From Streptomyces genisteinicus (lineage in GTDB: Bacteria; Actinomycetota; Actinomycetes; Streptomycetales; Streptomycetaceae): a stretch of 64,000 nucleotides of DNA. The notes under the pieces are model-generated. The model saw nothing but the letters and a program-made list of their open reading frames with translations. It did not search any database and had not been told where the DNA came from. The stretch spans positions 682,001-746,000 of the forward strand of contig NZ_CP060825.1 in the NCBI RefSeq assembly GCF_014489615.1, given 5' to 3'. Position numbers and translations under genes: made by a program. Of the stretch, positions 9,444 to 18,042 are shown piece after piece. How positions within the stretch are numbered: position 1 is the first letter of the stretch; each line of letters begins with the position of its first letter.

Positions 9444-10775
9444 TCAGTTCCCGTACGCCTTGGCCGCCGCGGCCTCCAGCTCGGCGGCGGTGCCGGCCGG
9501 GTCGGACGGGTCGCGCAGGAAGTCCTGGAGGATCTTCCACTCGCCCGCGCCCTTGGTGCCGCCGAACGCCGCGGGCGCCTGGTCGGACATGTCGAAGCGG
9601 ACCGCGTCGCCGGCCGCCACCAGGGATTCGGCGGTCTTGCGGGTGGTGTCGTCGGAGTAGGCGTCGAGACTCACGTTCTTGTTCGGCGACAGGAACCCGC
9701 CGGCGCCGGCCCAGATCTCGGCGGCCTCGGGTGTGGCCAGGAACTCCAGCAGCTTCATGCCCGCCTCGGCGTTCTTGCCGTCCTTGAGGACGACCGCCGC
9801 GTCGCCGCCGCTGACCACGGGCGCCTTGCCGCCGCCGACCGCGGGGAACGGGAAGAACTTCGCGTCCTCGCCCGGCTTGCGGCCGAACTCGTCCTTGGCG
9901 ACGCCGCCGACGAAGTCGCCCTCGTAGACCATGCCGGCCTTCGGCTCGGGGCCGAAGACCTGCTCGACCGAGCCCGGGAAGTCGGTCTGCAGCGCGCCCT
10001 GGGCGCCGCCGGCGACGAGCTGCTTGTCCTTGAAGACCTCGCCGAGGGTGGTGAGCGCGGTGACGACGCTCGCGTCGGTCCACTTCAGTTCGTGCTTGGC
10101 GAGCAGGTCGTACTTCTCGGGGCCCGCCTGGGAGAGGTAGATGTTCTCGAACCAGTCGGTCAGGGTCCAGCCGTCCTCGCCGGCCACCGCGAACGCGGGG
10201 CGGCCGGAGTCCGCGAGGGTGCGCCCGGTCTCCAGCAGCTCCTCGTAGGTGCCGGGCTCGCTGACGCCCGCCTGGGCGAAGGCGTCGGGGCTGTACCAGA
10301 CCGTCGACTTGTGGGCGGCCTTGAAGTAGAGGCCGAAGTACTCCCCGTCGACCGTGCCGTACTCCTTCCACACGGGGGCGACGCCGTCCGTCGCGGTCTT
10401 CTCCGCGGTGTCCGACAGGGGCTGGAGCCAGCCCTCCTTCGCGAACTGCTGGAGCACGCCGACCTGCGGGACCATCACGACGTCGGGGGCGTTGCCGCCC
10501 TCGATCTTGCTGCCGACGAAGGTGGAGACGTTGTCGCCGGAGGGGACGAACACCGTCTTGGCGCCGGTCTTCTCGGTGAAGGCGTCGAGGACCTTCTTGA
10601 AGTTCTTCTGTTCGCTGCCGGTCCACACCCCGGCCACGGTGACCGTCTTGCCGCTGAGCTCACCTCCGCTCGCGGGGGTGGTGCTGCCGCCGCAGGCGGT
10701 GGCCGTGAGGGCGACGGCGAGAGCGGCGGACGCGGTGGCCGCGATGCGCCGGGGGGTGCGGGACAGGGGTCGCAT
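9444..10775 (-). CDS. Sugar ABC transporter substrate-binding lipoprotein, MalE-like
   Basis: This 443-residue family-1 binding protein begins with an Arg-rich signal peptide and the lipobox LTATAC, then GGSTTPASGGELSG. The mature part has typical features: DAFTEKTGAKTVFVPSGD, GNAPDVVMVPQVGVLQQFA, and a tail with LEFLATPEAAEIWAGAGGFLSPN. The start ATG 10775 follows GGAAGGA. It probably binds the oligosaccharide that the neighbouring GH13 enzyme hydrolyses, such as a malto- or isomalto-oligosaccharide. It sits between the glucosidase (29 bases upstream) and the permeases (11 bases downstream) in one minus-strand operon. Confidence 0.9.
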   Translation of the reverse strand: MRPLSRTPRRIAATASAALAVALTATACGGSTTPASGGELSGKTVTVAGVWTGSEQKNFKKVLDAFTEKTGAKTVFVPSGDNVSTFVGSKIEGGNAPDVVMVPQVGVLQQFAKEGWLQPLSDTAEKTATDGVAPVWKEYGTVDGEYFGLYFKAAHKSTVWYSPDAFAQAGVSEPGTYEELLETGRTLADSGRPAFAVAGEDGWTLTDWFENIYLSQAGPEKYDLLAKHELKWTDASVVTALTTLGEVFKDKQLVAGGAQGALQTDFPGSVEQVFGPEPKAGMVYEGDFVGGVAKDEFGRKPGEDAKFFPFPAVGGGKAPVVSGGDAAVVLKDGKNAEAGMKLLEFLATPEAAEIWAGAGGFLSPNKNVSLDAYSDDTTRKTAESLVAAGDAVRFDMSDQAPAAFGGTKGAGEWKILQDFLRDPSDPAGTAAELEAAAAKAYGN

Positions 10776-10804
10776 GGTGGGTCCTTCCTCGGGGCGGGTC
10801 GGTG

Positions 10805-12508
10805 TCAGGAGTCGGGGGAGGCGGGCTGTTCGCCGCCGTGGTCGGCCGTCCACCAGGCGGCCGTGGCGCCCGGCAGCACTCCGGCCGGGCAGGGCGCGCT
10901 GGAGAGCAGCGGGATGCCGGTGACGGGGGCGGGCACCGGTTCGGTGCCGAAGTTGACCGCGCAGACCAGTCCGTCGCCGCGGACCATCGCCAGCACCTGC
11001 GGCGGGGCGTCCAGCCACCGCAGCGTGCCGTCGCCCAGCTGGGGCAGCGAGCGCCGCAGCTGGAGGCCGTCGCGGTACAGGTGCCAGAAGGACCGTGTGT
11101 CGGCGAGGGCCCGGTCCGTGGCGTGGTCGGCGAACCACTCGGGCTGGGGAAGCCAGGGCCGGGCTCCGGACGCGCCCTGGCTGAAGCCGAACGGGGAGGC
11201 GTGTCCCGACCAGGGGAGCGGGACGCGGCATCCGTCGCGGATGTGCTTGCGGCTGCCGGTGCGGCGGAAGATCGGATCGGTCAGCACCTCGTCCGGCAGG
11301 TCGAGGACCTCGGGGAGCCCGAGTTCCTCGCCCTGGTAGACGTAGGCGGCGCCGGGGAGGGCCAGCATCAGCAGCGCGGCGGCGCGGGCGCGGGCGGCGC
11401 CGAGTCCGCTGCCCTCCACGCCGGGCTCGCCGGCGTAGCGGGTGACGGTGCGGACCTGGTCGTGGTTGTTGAGCACCCAGGTGACGGTGGACCCGGTACC
11501 GGCGATGTCCCTGACCGCCTCGTCGATGACGGACCGGAACGCGGCGGCGTCCCAGGGTGCGCTGAGCAGGTCGAAGAAGAAGGCCTGGTGCAGTTCGTCG
11601 GGACGCACGTACTCGGCGTGCTCGCGCGCGGTGGGCACGGACACCTCTCCGACGAGCAGCCGATCGCGGCCGTCCAGCGCGGCGTACTCGTCGCACACCC
11701 GGCGCCAGCGCCGCCAGACCTCGTGCACCTCGGGCTGGTTCCAGGCGAGGGGGTTGACGGAGTCCCGGCTGCGCTCGTCGGCCTCCGGGTCGTCGGAGTC
11801 GGGCAGTGCGGGGTGCTTGAAGAGGCCGGCCGCGACATCGATGCGGAAACCGTCCACGCCGCGGTCCAGCCAGAAGCGGAGCACCGACTCGAAGGAGTCC
11901 CCGACGGCCGGGTCGCGCCAGTTGAGGTCGGGCTGCTCCGGGGTGAACAGATGGAGGTACCACTCCCCGGGGGTGCCGTCGGGCTCGGTCACCCGGGTCC
12001 AGGCGGGGCCGCCGAACATGGCGTGCCAGTTGTTGGGGGGCTCGTCGCCGCCGGGCCCCCGGCCGGGTGCGAAGTGGAAGCGGCCGCGGGCCCGGCTGCC
12101 GGCGGGGGCGGCGAGGGCCTCGCGGAACCAGGGGTGCTCGCTGGAGCAGTGGTTGGGGACGATGTCGAGGAGCAGCTTCAGCCCGAGGCGCCGGGCGTCG
12201 GCCGTGAGCCGGTCGAACTCGCCGAGGTCGCCGTATACCGGGTCCACGTCGCAGTAGTCGGCGACGTCGTAGCCGTGGTCGTGCTGGGGCGACGGATAGA
12301 ACGGGCTGAGCCAGATGCCGTCCACCCCGAGCTTGCGGAGGTAGGGCAGTCCGGCGCGGACGCCTGCCAGGTCCCCGATGCCGTCCCCGGTGCTGTCGAG
12401 GAAGCTGCGGACGTAGACCTGGTAGATCACGGCGTCGCGCCACCAGTCGCCGGGGGCCGCGGCGGCGCGGGAGAGGCGGCCTGTGCCGGCCACAAGGGTG
12501 CTGGGCAT
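10805..12508 (-). CDS. GH13 alpha-glucosidase (oligo-1,6- or alpha-1,4-glucosidase type)
   Basis: This 567-residue cytoplasmic enzyme has the (beta/alpha)8 signature regions in order: DIVPNH at 115-120, GFRIDVAAG with nucleophile Asp224, LLVGEVSVP with acid/base Glu288, and NNHDQ with Asp350. The opening WWRDAVIYQVYVRSFLDSTG and the QPDLNW element are typical of intracellular alpha-glucosidases that cut imported oligosaccharides. There is no signal peptide. It is the first gene of an operon with the binding protein and two permeases, so the sugar is imported intact and cleaved inside. The start ATG 12508 fits the family N-terminus. Linkage preference cannot be read with confidence. No LacI-type regulator is encoded alongside, although one is usual for such operons. 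Confidence 0.93.
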   Translation of the reverse strand: MPSTLVAGTGRLSRAAAAPGDWWRDAVIYQVYVRSFLDSTGDGIGDLAGVRAGLPYLRKLGVDGIWLSPFYPSPQHDHGYDVADYCDVDPVYGDLGEFDRLTADARRLGLKLLLDIVPNHCSSEHPWFREALAAPAGSRARGRFHFAPGRGPGGDEPPNNWHAMFGGPAWTRVTEPDGTPGEWYLHLFTPEQPDLNWRDPAVGDSFESVLRFWLDRGVDGFRIDVAAGLFKHPALPDSDDPEADERSRDSVNPLAWNQPEVHEVWRRWRRVCDEYAALDGRDRLLVGEVSVPTAREHAEYVRPDELHQAFFFDLLSAPWDAAAFRSVIDEAVRDIAGTGSTVTWVLNNHDQVRTVTRYAGEPGVEGSGLGAARARAAALLMLALPGAAYVYQGEELGLPEVLDLPDEVLTDPIFRRTGSRKHIRDGCRVPLPWSGHASPFGFSQGASGARPWLPQPEWFADHATDRALADTRSFWHLYRDGLQLRRSLPQLGDGTLRWLDAPPQVLAMVRGDGLVCAVNFGTEPVPAPVTGIPLLSSAPCPAGVLPGATAAWWTADHGGEQPASPDS

Positions 12509-12558
12509 CTCGCGTCAACCGTTTCTGCTGGATGCGAGGGCGTCCCGGAACGGGAACG

Positions 12559-12579
12559 TCTTTATGCATACATGTTAAG
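12559..12579. promoter_or_regulatory. Palindrome cluster upstream of GH13 operon
   Basis: The A+T-rich patch CTTAACATGTATGCATAAAG (minus strand) combines the overlapping palindromes TATGCATA (12563-12570) and ACATGT (12570-12575), about 50-70 bases before the glucosidase start. It stands out from the GC-rich surroundings and is a candidate operator/promoter for the sugar operon. Confidence 0.4.
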
Positions 12580-12680
12580 TAGCCGTGTCGGACAGGTGTC
12601 AACGGTGAGGGCAGAAACCAGGGGCCGCTGGCGGGATTTGCCCGGTAACAGCCGGAGATCGGCACCCGGAAACGAGAAAA

Positions 12681-12705
12681 CCCCTACCTAACACGCAGGT
12701 AGGGG
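12681..12705 (-). terminator. Rho-independent terminator after orphan binding protein
   Basis: CCCCTACCT (12681-12689) pairs perfectly with AGGTAGGGG (12697-12705). On the minus strand the stem is followed by TTTTCTC, a U-rich tail that is rare at this GC content. It lies just past the stop codon at 12728. Confidence 0.92.
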
Positions 12706-12727
12706 TGGACAGGAGAGCGCGGACCCG

Positions 12728-14002
12728 TCAGCCTCGTCGGGAGATCTCCGACAGCTCACGGGCCAGGCGCCCCACGGCCCGGTCCGGTGTCTGGCGCAGC
12801 GTCATGACGTCCTGCGCGACCGCCTGCACGGCGAGGCTCACCTGGTCGTAGCGCGGGCTCTTGGGCCGGGGCACCGCCGTGAGCACGCTCTCGCGCAGGG
12901 TCGGCAGATAGGGGTGGTCGCGGATCAGCGCGGGGTCCTCGTAGAGCGCGGCCCGCACGGGCGGGAGGGCGCCCTCGGTGAGCACCCGGCGCTGCACCTG
13001 CTCGCCGGTCAGATAGGCGATGAGGTCGGCGGCCGACGCGGGATGGCGCGAGTGGCTGCTGACCGCGAGGTTGGAGCCGCCGAGCACACTGGTGCCGGGG
13101 CCGTCCGGTCCCGGCAGGGGCACCGCGCCGATCCGGCCGGCCACCCGCGGGTCCCCGGCCGCCTCGGCGTACACATAGGGCCAGTTGCGCAGGAACAGCA
13201 GGCGGCCGTCCTGGAAGGCCTCCCGCGACTCCTCCTCCTTCCAGCCGAGCGCCTCGCGGGGGATCCACCCCTCGCGCACGCCGCCGGCGAGGAAGGAGAG
13301 ACCGTCCCGGGCCGCCCCGGAGTCCACGCTCACCCGCGCACCGTCGTCGCGCAGCACCGAGCCCCCCGCCGAGTGGACGGCCTCGGTGACGTTGACCGTC
13401 AGGCCCTCGTACGGCAGGAACTGGCCCGCGTAGCCGCCGAGTCCGTGGCGCGGCGCCAGGGTCCGCGCCTGGCGGGCCAGTTCGTCCCAGGTCCGCGGCG
13501 GCTTCTCGCCCGCCTGCTCCAGGACGTCCTTGCGGTAGTACAGCAGTCCCGCGTTGGTCACATAGGGGACTGCGTAGAGGCGGCTCTCGAAGGTCGCGGT
13601 GTCCACGACCGGCCGCAGGAAGGACTCCAGCGGGAAGCGGTCGCGCTCCAGCGGCGCTATCCAGCCCGCCGCCGCGAACTCCGACGTCCAGGCGACGTCG
13701 ATGTTGAGCACGTCGAACCGGTCGCTGCCGGAGCGCAGTTCGCTGATCATCTGGGCACGGGTCTCGTCCGCCGAGTCGGGCAGCTCGACCAGGGTGACCC
13801 GCTCGCCGGGATGCCGCTCGTTCCACTCCCGGATCAGCGGCGGCAGGTAGCCGGTCAGATCACCGGCCGTCACCAGGGTCATCGGCCCGCGGCCCGGCGG
13901 CGCCTGCCCGTCCGGTCCGCCGCGCGCGCCGAAACCGGCGTAGCCGGCCAGCACCACCGCCGCGACCAGGAGTCCTCTACCCGCGGCACGCATCCACCGC
14001 AT
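12728..14002 (-). CDS. Orphan family-1 sugar-binding protein without lipobox
   Basis: The 424-residue protein starts at ATG 14002, chosen because GGGAGGAA sits four bases upstream. It resembles trehalose/maltose-type binding proteins: ERVTLVELPDSADETRAQMISELRSG, FDVLNIDVAWTSEFAAAGWI, and YVTNAGLLYYRKDVLEQAG. The N-terminus MRWMRAAGRGLLVAAVVLAGYAGF has a hydrophobic core but no cysteine, so it is not a lipoprotein. It may stay as a membrane-anchored protein or be cleaved and secreted. No permeases adjoin it. It is divergent from the PadR operon and closed by its own terminator, so it is a separate unit from the GH13 operon downstream. Confidence 0.8.
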   Translation of the reverse strand: MRWMRAAGRGLLVAAVVLAGYAGFGARGGPDGQAPPGRGPMTLVTAGDLTGYLPPLIREWNERHPGERVTLVELPDSADETRAQMISELRSGSDRFDVLNIDVAWTSEFAAAGWIAPLERDRFPLESFLRPVVDTATFESRLYAVPYVTNAGLLYYRKDVLEQAGEKPPRTWDELARQARTLAPRHGLGGYAGQFLPYEGLTVNVTEAVHSAGGSVLRDDGARVSVDSGAARDGLSFLAGGVREGWIPREALGWKEEESREAFQDGRLLFLRNWPYVYAEAAGDPRVAGRIGAVPLPGPDGPGTSVLGGSNLAVSSHSRHPASAADLIAYLTGEQVQRRVLTEGALPPVRAALYEDPALIRDHPYLPTLRESVLTAVPRPKSPRYDQVSLAVQAVAQDVMTLRQTPDRAVGRLARELSEISRRG

Positions 14003-14047
14003 AGGTTCCTCCCAGCACGACCCGGCTGCGCCGCCGACCATCGTGGC

Positions 14048-14078
14048 CTATATATACCCGTTAGGCATGGGCGATACT
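14048..14078. promoter_or_regulatory. AT-rich divergent promoter region, PadR operon / orphan binding protein
   Basis: CTATATATAC (14048-14057) and GATACT (14073-14078) form an AT-rich island between the two divergent units. GATACT is a good -10 for the PadR gene. The TATATATA element resembles the AT-rich sites PadR proteins bind, so autoregulation is plausible. Confidence 0.45.
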
Positions 14079-14167
14079 AGACGTGCGGGCGGACCGGCCC
14101 GACCGCCGGGCCGTCCGGCGGGCGCCGGGCCGGCGGGAAACCACGGAGCGGGAGAGAGGGGACGGGC

Positions 14168-14674
14168 GTGCGGCTGCCGCTCCTGGCACTTCTCACGCGT
14201 GGTCCGGCGCACGGCTACGAGCTGAAGCTGGACCTTGAGAAGCTCCTGGGCGCCGCGTACCCTCAGCCGAACGTCGGCCAGATCTACGTCACTCTCGGCC
14301 GGCTGGAGAAGAGCGGCCTGATCGACGGCGAGGACGTCGAGCAGTCGGGCCGGCCCAACAAGCGCACGTACCGGCTGACGGCCGCGGGGCGCGAGGCGGT
14401 GCTGGCCTGGTTCGAGGAGACCCACGACGAGCCGCGTGTACGGGACGAGTTCTTCATGAAGCTCGCCCTCGCGCCCGAGTCGGGGCTCGCCGACCCCGTG
14501 GCGCTGATCAACCGGCAGCGGCGGCAGTACCTCAACACCATGCGCGAGCTGTCACGGCTGGCCGCCGCCGAGGACCGGGACAACCGGATCTCCCAGCTGC
14601 TGATCGAGGGGGCCATGCTCCATCTCCAGGCCGATCTGGACTGGCTGGAACGCTGTCAGGAGGAGCTGGAATGA
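14168..14674 (+). CDS. PadR-family transcriptional regulator
   Basis: This 168-residue protein, from GTG 14168 with GAGGGG upstream, begins LPLLALLTRGPAHGYELKLDLEKLLG. That is the PadR winged-helix start (ALLxxGPxHGYELK), followed by GQIYVTLGRLEKSGLI and the wing RTYRLTAAGREAVLAWF. The C-terminal half is helical, the dimerisation arm of PadR-s2 type. Its stop overlaps the start of the ABC ATPase gene as ATGA, so the three genes form one coupled operon. PadR proteins next to ABC exporters usually repress them until a toxic compound binds. Confidence 0.9.
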   Translation: MRLPLLALLTRGPAHGYELKLDLEKLLGAAYPQPNVGQIYVTLGRLEKSGLIDGEDVEQSGRPNKRTYRLTAAGREAVLAWFEETHDEPRVRDEFFMKLALAPESGLADPVALINRQRRQYLNTMRELSRLAAAEDRDNRISQLLIEGAMLHLQADLDWLERCQEELE

Positions 14675-15558
14675 GTGACGCCGCACCCGCCGGCGACCGC
14701 CGCGAGCCGCCCGCCCCGGGGCGGGACGCGGGCAGCGGGTCGGGGCCGGAGACGGGAAACGGGGCGGGCCCGGCTGCGGGAAGCGGGGAGGGCCCGGACG
14801 CGGGAAGCGGGGCGGGCTCCACCCCGATCCTGCGCGCCGAGGGGCTCACCAAGACCCACCACGGCGAGGGCGCACCGGTGCACGCCGTGCGCGGCGTCGA
14901 TCTGACCGTCCAGCCCGGCGAGTTCATCGCCGTCACCGGCCCCTCCGGCGCGGGCAAGTCCACCCTGCTGCACCTCATGGGCGGACTCCAGCGCCCGGAC
15001 AGCGGACGGCTGTGGCTCGACGGCGAACGCGTCGACCAGTACCGCGAGGCACGGTGGGCGATGCTGCGGCGGCGACGGGTCGGCATCGTCTTCCAGTTCT
15101 TCAACCTGGTCTCCAACCTCACCGTCGCCGACAACGTCGAACTGCCGGCGCTGCTCGCCGGCGCCTCCCCCGCGGCCGCCCGCGCCTCCCGCGCGGAGCT
15201 GCTCGCCGAGCTCGGCCTGGAAGGCCGCGAGAGGTCGGTGCCCGGTGAACTGTCCGGCGGCGAGCAGCAGCGCGTCGCCCTCGCGCGAGCCCTCGTCAAC
15301 CACCCCGCGCTGCTGCTCGCCGACGAACCGGCCGGCAGCCTCGACAGCAAGGGCACCCGCGAGGTGCTGCGGCTGCTGAGCCGCTTCCACCAGCGCGGAC
15401 AGACCATCCTGATGGTGACCCACGACGCCCGGATGGCCAGTGCCGCCGACCGCGTCATCAGCTTCTTCGACGGACGGACGGTCGACGACGCGGTGCTCGG
15501 CGGCCGGGCGCGCGGCACACGGCACGGAGTGTCGGGCGTGCTCGAACTGGGGGAGTGA
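14671..15558 (+). CDS. ABC transporter ATP-binding protein (MacB/LolD type)
   Basis: The 295-residue ATPase has Walker A GPSGAGKST at 90-98, signature LSGGEQQRVALARAL from 194, Walker B LLLADEPAGSLD from 214 and the switch histidine in VTHDARMA. The segment FQFFNLVSNLTVADNVELP is typical of the MacB/LolD subfamily, which drives FtsX-like permeases. The first 50 residues are low complexity, with repeated Gly-Ser-Gly and Gly-Pro units (GSGSGPETGNGAGP), and probably form a flexible tail. It overlaps both neighbours by four bases and so is coupled to the PadR gene and to the permease. Confidence 0.93.
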   Translation: MSDAAPAGDRREPPAPGRDAGSGSGPETGNGAGPAAGSGEGPDAGSGAGSTPILRAEGLTKTHHGEGAPVHAVRGVDLTVQPGEFIAVTGPSGAGKSTLLHLMGGLQRPDSGRLWLDGERVDQYREARWAMLRRRRVGIVFQFFNLVSNLTVADNVELPALLAGASPAAARASRAELLAELGLEGRERSVPGELSGGEQQRVALARALVNHPALLLADEPAGSLDSKGTREVLRLLSRFHQRGQTILMVTHDARMASAADRVISFFDGRTVDDAVLGGRARGTRHGVSGVLELGE

Positions 15559-17870
15559 GCGTGCGGGCGACTCTGCGCTGGGCCAACGCCGATCTGCGCG
15601 CGCACCGCGGCGAGGCGCTGTTCGTGGTGCTGGCCAGCGCGGGGGTGATCGCCTCGCTGCTGCTCGCCGGCGCGCTGCTCGGCTACGCCGCCAACCCCTG
15701 GCAGCGGGTCTTCAACCAGTCCCAGGGCGCCCACATATGGCTCCACACCCGAGGCGGCGCGGACACGCAGGCGCTCTCCCGGCTCGACGGCACGGCGTCC
15801 CTGGCCGGCCCGTACCGCACGGCCGACGCCACCGTCGGCTCCCGCGGCGCGCAGGCGCGCATCGAGCTCCGCGCGACCGGACCGCAGCTCCCCGGGACCG
15901 GCCGGCCACTGCTGGCGGAGGGGCAGTGGCTCGCGTCCCGGACGGACGAGATCGTCCTGGAGAGCTCCGTCGCCCGCGCCCTGTGGGCCGAACCCGGCGA
16001 CACCGTCCGCGTCACGGGCCCGGACGGCACCTCCCGCGCGATGCACGTCGCCGGCGTCGCCGAGGCCGCCGAACCGCGCTACCGGCCGGGGGGCGACCCC
16101 GGGATCGGCTGGACGCTGCCGGGTGCCCTCGACACGGTCGCCCCCGGCTCGCACGACCAGACCGTGGGCCTGCGTCTCGCCGACCCGGACGACACCGACT
16201 TCATGGTGCAGCGGGCCGTCACCCTGCTCGGCGCCGACCGGGTCGCCCAGGTCACCAAGTGGCAGCAGGCGCGGGCCGAGGCGGGCGACGACGACCGGCT
16301 GCTCGGCCGGATGTTCGCCGTCTTCGGGCTCGGCGCGCTGCTGGCCGCCTCGCTCGCCGCGTCCGGGGCCGTCGCCGCCCGGGTCCGCGGACAGCTCAGG
16401 GACATCGCCGTGCTCAAGGCCGTCGGCTTCACCCCGGGCCAGGTGGTGCGGGCCTTCCTCCTCCAGCATCTGGCGTTCGCCCTGCTCGGCGTGGCGCTCG
16501 GGGCCGCCGCCATCGCGGTCGTCGGCTCCCGGATACCGGGCCGGATCGGCGACGCCGTCTCCGTGTGGCAGGACCTTCCGGGCCGGGCGGCCGTCCTGAC
16601 CGGTGTGCCGGCCGGGGCCGTGCTGCTCATCGCGGCGGCCACCTCGCTCGCCGCGTGGCGGGCCGGCCGGGTGCCGCCGGTGCCCGCCGCCCGGGCGGCG
16701 CAGCCGCTCCCGTCGCCGATGACCGCCCTCGGACGCCGGGCCCTCGGGCTGCGGGTGCCGCCGGCGCTGGTGCTGGGCTGGCGGGCCGCGTTCCCCCGGC
16801 GGGGGCGCACGGTGCTCCAGGTGGCACGGCTCGCGCTGCCCCTCGTCCTGATCACGGTGGCCCTCGTCGCCTGGTCGACCCTGGACCAGTTCCGCGACCG
16901 TCCCGAGCGCATGGGCCTGGCGTCGGCCCTGACCGTGCGCGCGGCACAGCCCGGCGGGCCGGCGGACGCCGAACTGCGGGAGACCCTCGCACGGGTGCCG
17001 GGCGTCGCGGCGGCCCATCCCGGCGCGGAGATGGCCGCCCTGGTGGCGGGACAGACCGGCACGATCACCCTGCGCGGCCTCGGAACCGCCGGCGATCCGT
17101 ACCCCTCGGCGGTGGCCGAGGGCCGCTCCCCCACCGGACCGGACGAGGCCGTCGCCGGGCAAGGGCTCCTCGACCTGCTCGACGCCCGGGTCGGCGACTG
17201 GGTCCGCATGACGGTCGGCGGCAGGCCGCAGATCCTGCACCTCGTCGGCCGCAGCATCGAACCGGAGTCCGGCGGCCGGGTCGTCACCACCACCCTGGAC
17301 ACGCTGCGCGAACGGGACCCGCTGCTGCGTCCCGGCTTCCACGCGCTGGTCCTCGCCGACGGTGCGGACCCGCGTACGGTCGCCACCCGGGTGTCCGCGG
17401 CATCGGACGGCACGCTGGAGGTCCGGGAGACCCCCAACCCGGCGGACCGCCTCGAAGCCGCCCGCGTGGTGATCGCCGCACTGATCGGCGTCCTCGGGCT
17501 GATCGGCCTGATCGAACTGCTCACCCTCATCGGCACGGTGGTGCGCGACCGGGCGCGCGACCTGCTCGCCCTCAGAGCCATCGGGCTGACGCCACGTCAG
17601 ATCGGTGCGGTGATCGTGACGGCCGCCGGTCTGACCGCGCTGCTCTCCGCCGCACTCGGCACGACGGCCGGCGCGCTGGCCGGCCACTGGCTGGTGGACG
17701 CGCAGGCCCGGACGAGCGGCATGGGCGCGGGCGTCGCGCAGGCGCCCCCGGTCACCGTGCTGCTGGCGGTCGCGGCCGCCGCGGTCGCGGGCGCCGTCGC
17801 CGCGGCCGCCCTCCCGGCGGCCCGCACCGCGCGGCGCCGGCCGGCGGACTCGCTGAGCGAGACGCTGTAG
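15555..17870 (+). CDS. FtsX/MacB-type ABC transporter permease
   Basis: The 771-residue membrane protein begins at GTG 15555 in a GTGA overlap with the ATPase stop. A membrane segment (about 20-45) is followed by an extracytoplasmic region and then an FtsX core (about 255-365) with FGLGALLAASLAASGAVAARVRGQ and the loop RDIAVLKAVGFTPGQVVRAFLLQ. After a second extracytoplasmic part, the final FtsX repeat (about 635-765) has RDLLALRAIGLTPRQIGAVIVTAA. The ten-segment layout with two large outer domains is that of LolCE- or antimicrobial-peptide-type exporters, in which mechanical transmission moves substrates in or from the membrane. Substrate is unknown. Confidence 0.9.
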   Translation: MSVRATLRWANADLRAHRGEALFVVLASAGVIASLLLAGALLGYAANPWQRVFNQSQGAHIWLHTRGGADTQALSRLDGTASLAGPYRTADATVGSRGAQARIELRATGPQLPGTGRPLLAEGQWLASRTDEIVLESSVARALWAEPGDTVRVTGPDGTSRAMHVAGVAEAAEPRYRPGGDPGIGWTLPGALDTVAPGSHDQTVGLRLADPDDTDFMVQRAVTLLGADRVAQVTKWQQARAEAGDDDRLLGRMFAVFGLGALLAASLAASGAVAARVRGQLRDIAVLKAVGFTPGQVVRAFLLQHLAFALLGVALGAAAIAVVGSRIPGRIGDAVSVWQDLPGRAAVLTGVPAGAVLLIAAATSLAAWRAGRVPPVPAARAAQPLPSPMTALGRRALGLRVPPALVLGWRAAFPRRGRTVLQVARLALPLVLITVALVAWSTLDQFRDRPERMGLASALTVRAAQPGGPADAELRETLARVPGVAAAHPGAEMAALVAGQTGTITLRGLGTAGDPYPSAVAEGRSPTGPDEAVAGQGLLDLLDARVGDWVRMTVGGRPQILHLVGRSIEPESGGRVVTTTLDTLRERDPLLRPGFHALVLADGADPRTVATRVSAASDGTLEVRETPNPADRLEAARVVIAALIGVLGLIGLIELLTLIGTVVRDRARDLLALRAIGLTPRQIGAVIVTAAGLTALLSAALGTTAGALAGHWLVDAQARTSGMGAGVAQAPPVTVLLAVAAAAVAGAVAAAALPAARTARRRPADSLSETL

Positions 17871-17881
17871 CGGCCCCCGCG

Positions 17882-17908
17882 GCCTGCCGGGACATCGTCC
17901 GGGCAGGC
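17882..17908. terminator. Stem-loop between convergent permease and response-regulator genes
   Basis: GCCTGCC (17882-17888) pairs with GGCAGGC (17902-17908), with part of the inner bases pairing as well. It starts 12 bases after the permease stop codon. Confidence 0.55.
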
Positions 17909-18042
17909 GGGGCGGGACGGGACGGGGCGGTGTCGCGGGAAGGCCGCCGGTGTGCACGGCGGGGCGGGGGGCTCGGGGGCGTCCGTCGGACCGCCGGGTG
18001 CTCGGAAGGCACCCGGCGGACCGGCGGCTCGGGAGCGCGGTC

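Noticed and set aside
8080..10626. A single 848-codon frame that would fuse the MalF-like permease to upstream sequence
   Set aside because: The first 400 codons are an out-of-frame reading of the binding-protein gene. The permease has its own ATG at 9432.
14532..17957. A 1141-codon minus-strand frame opposite the ABC exporter genes
   Set aside because: Composition is that of an antisense shadow; the plus-strand ATPase and permease have intact motifs and overlapping starts.
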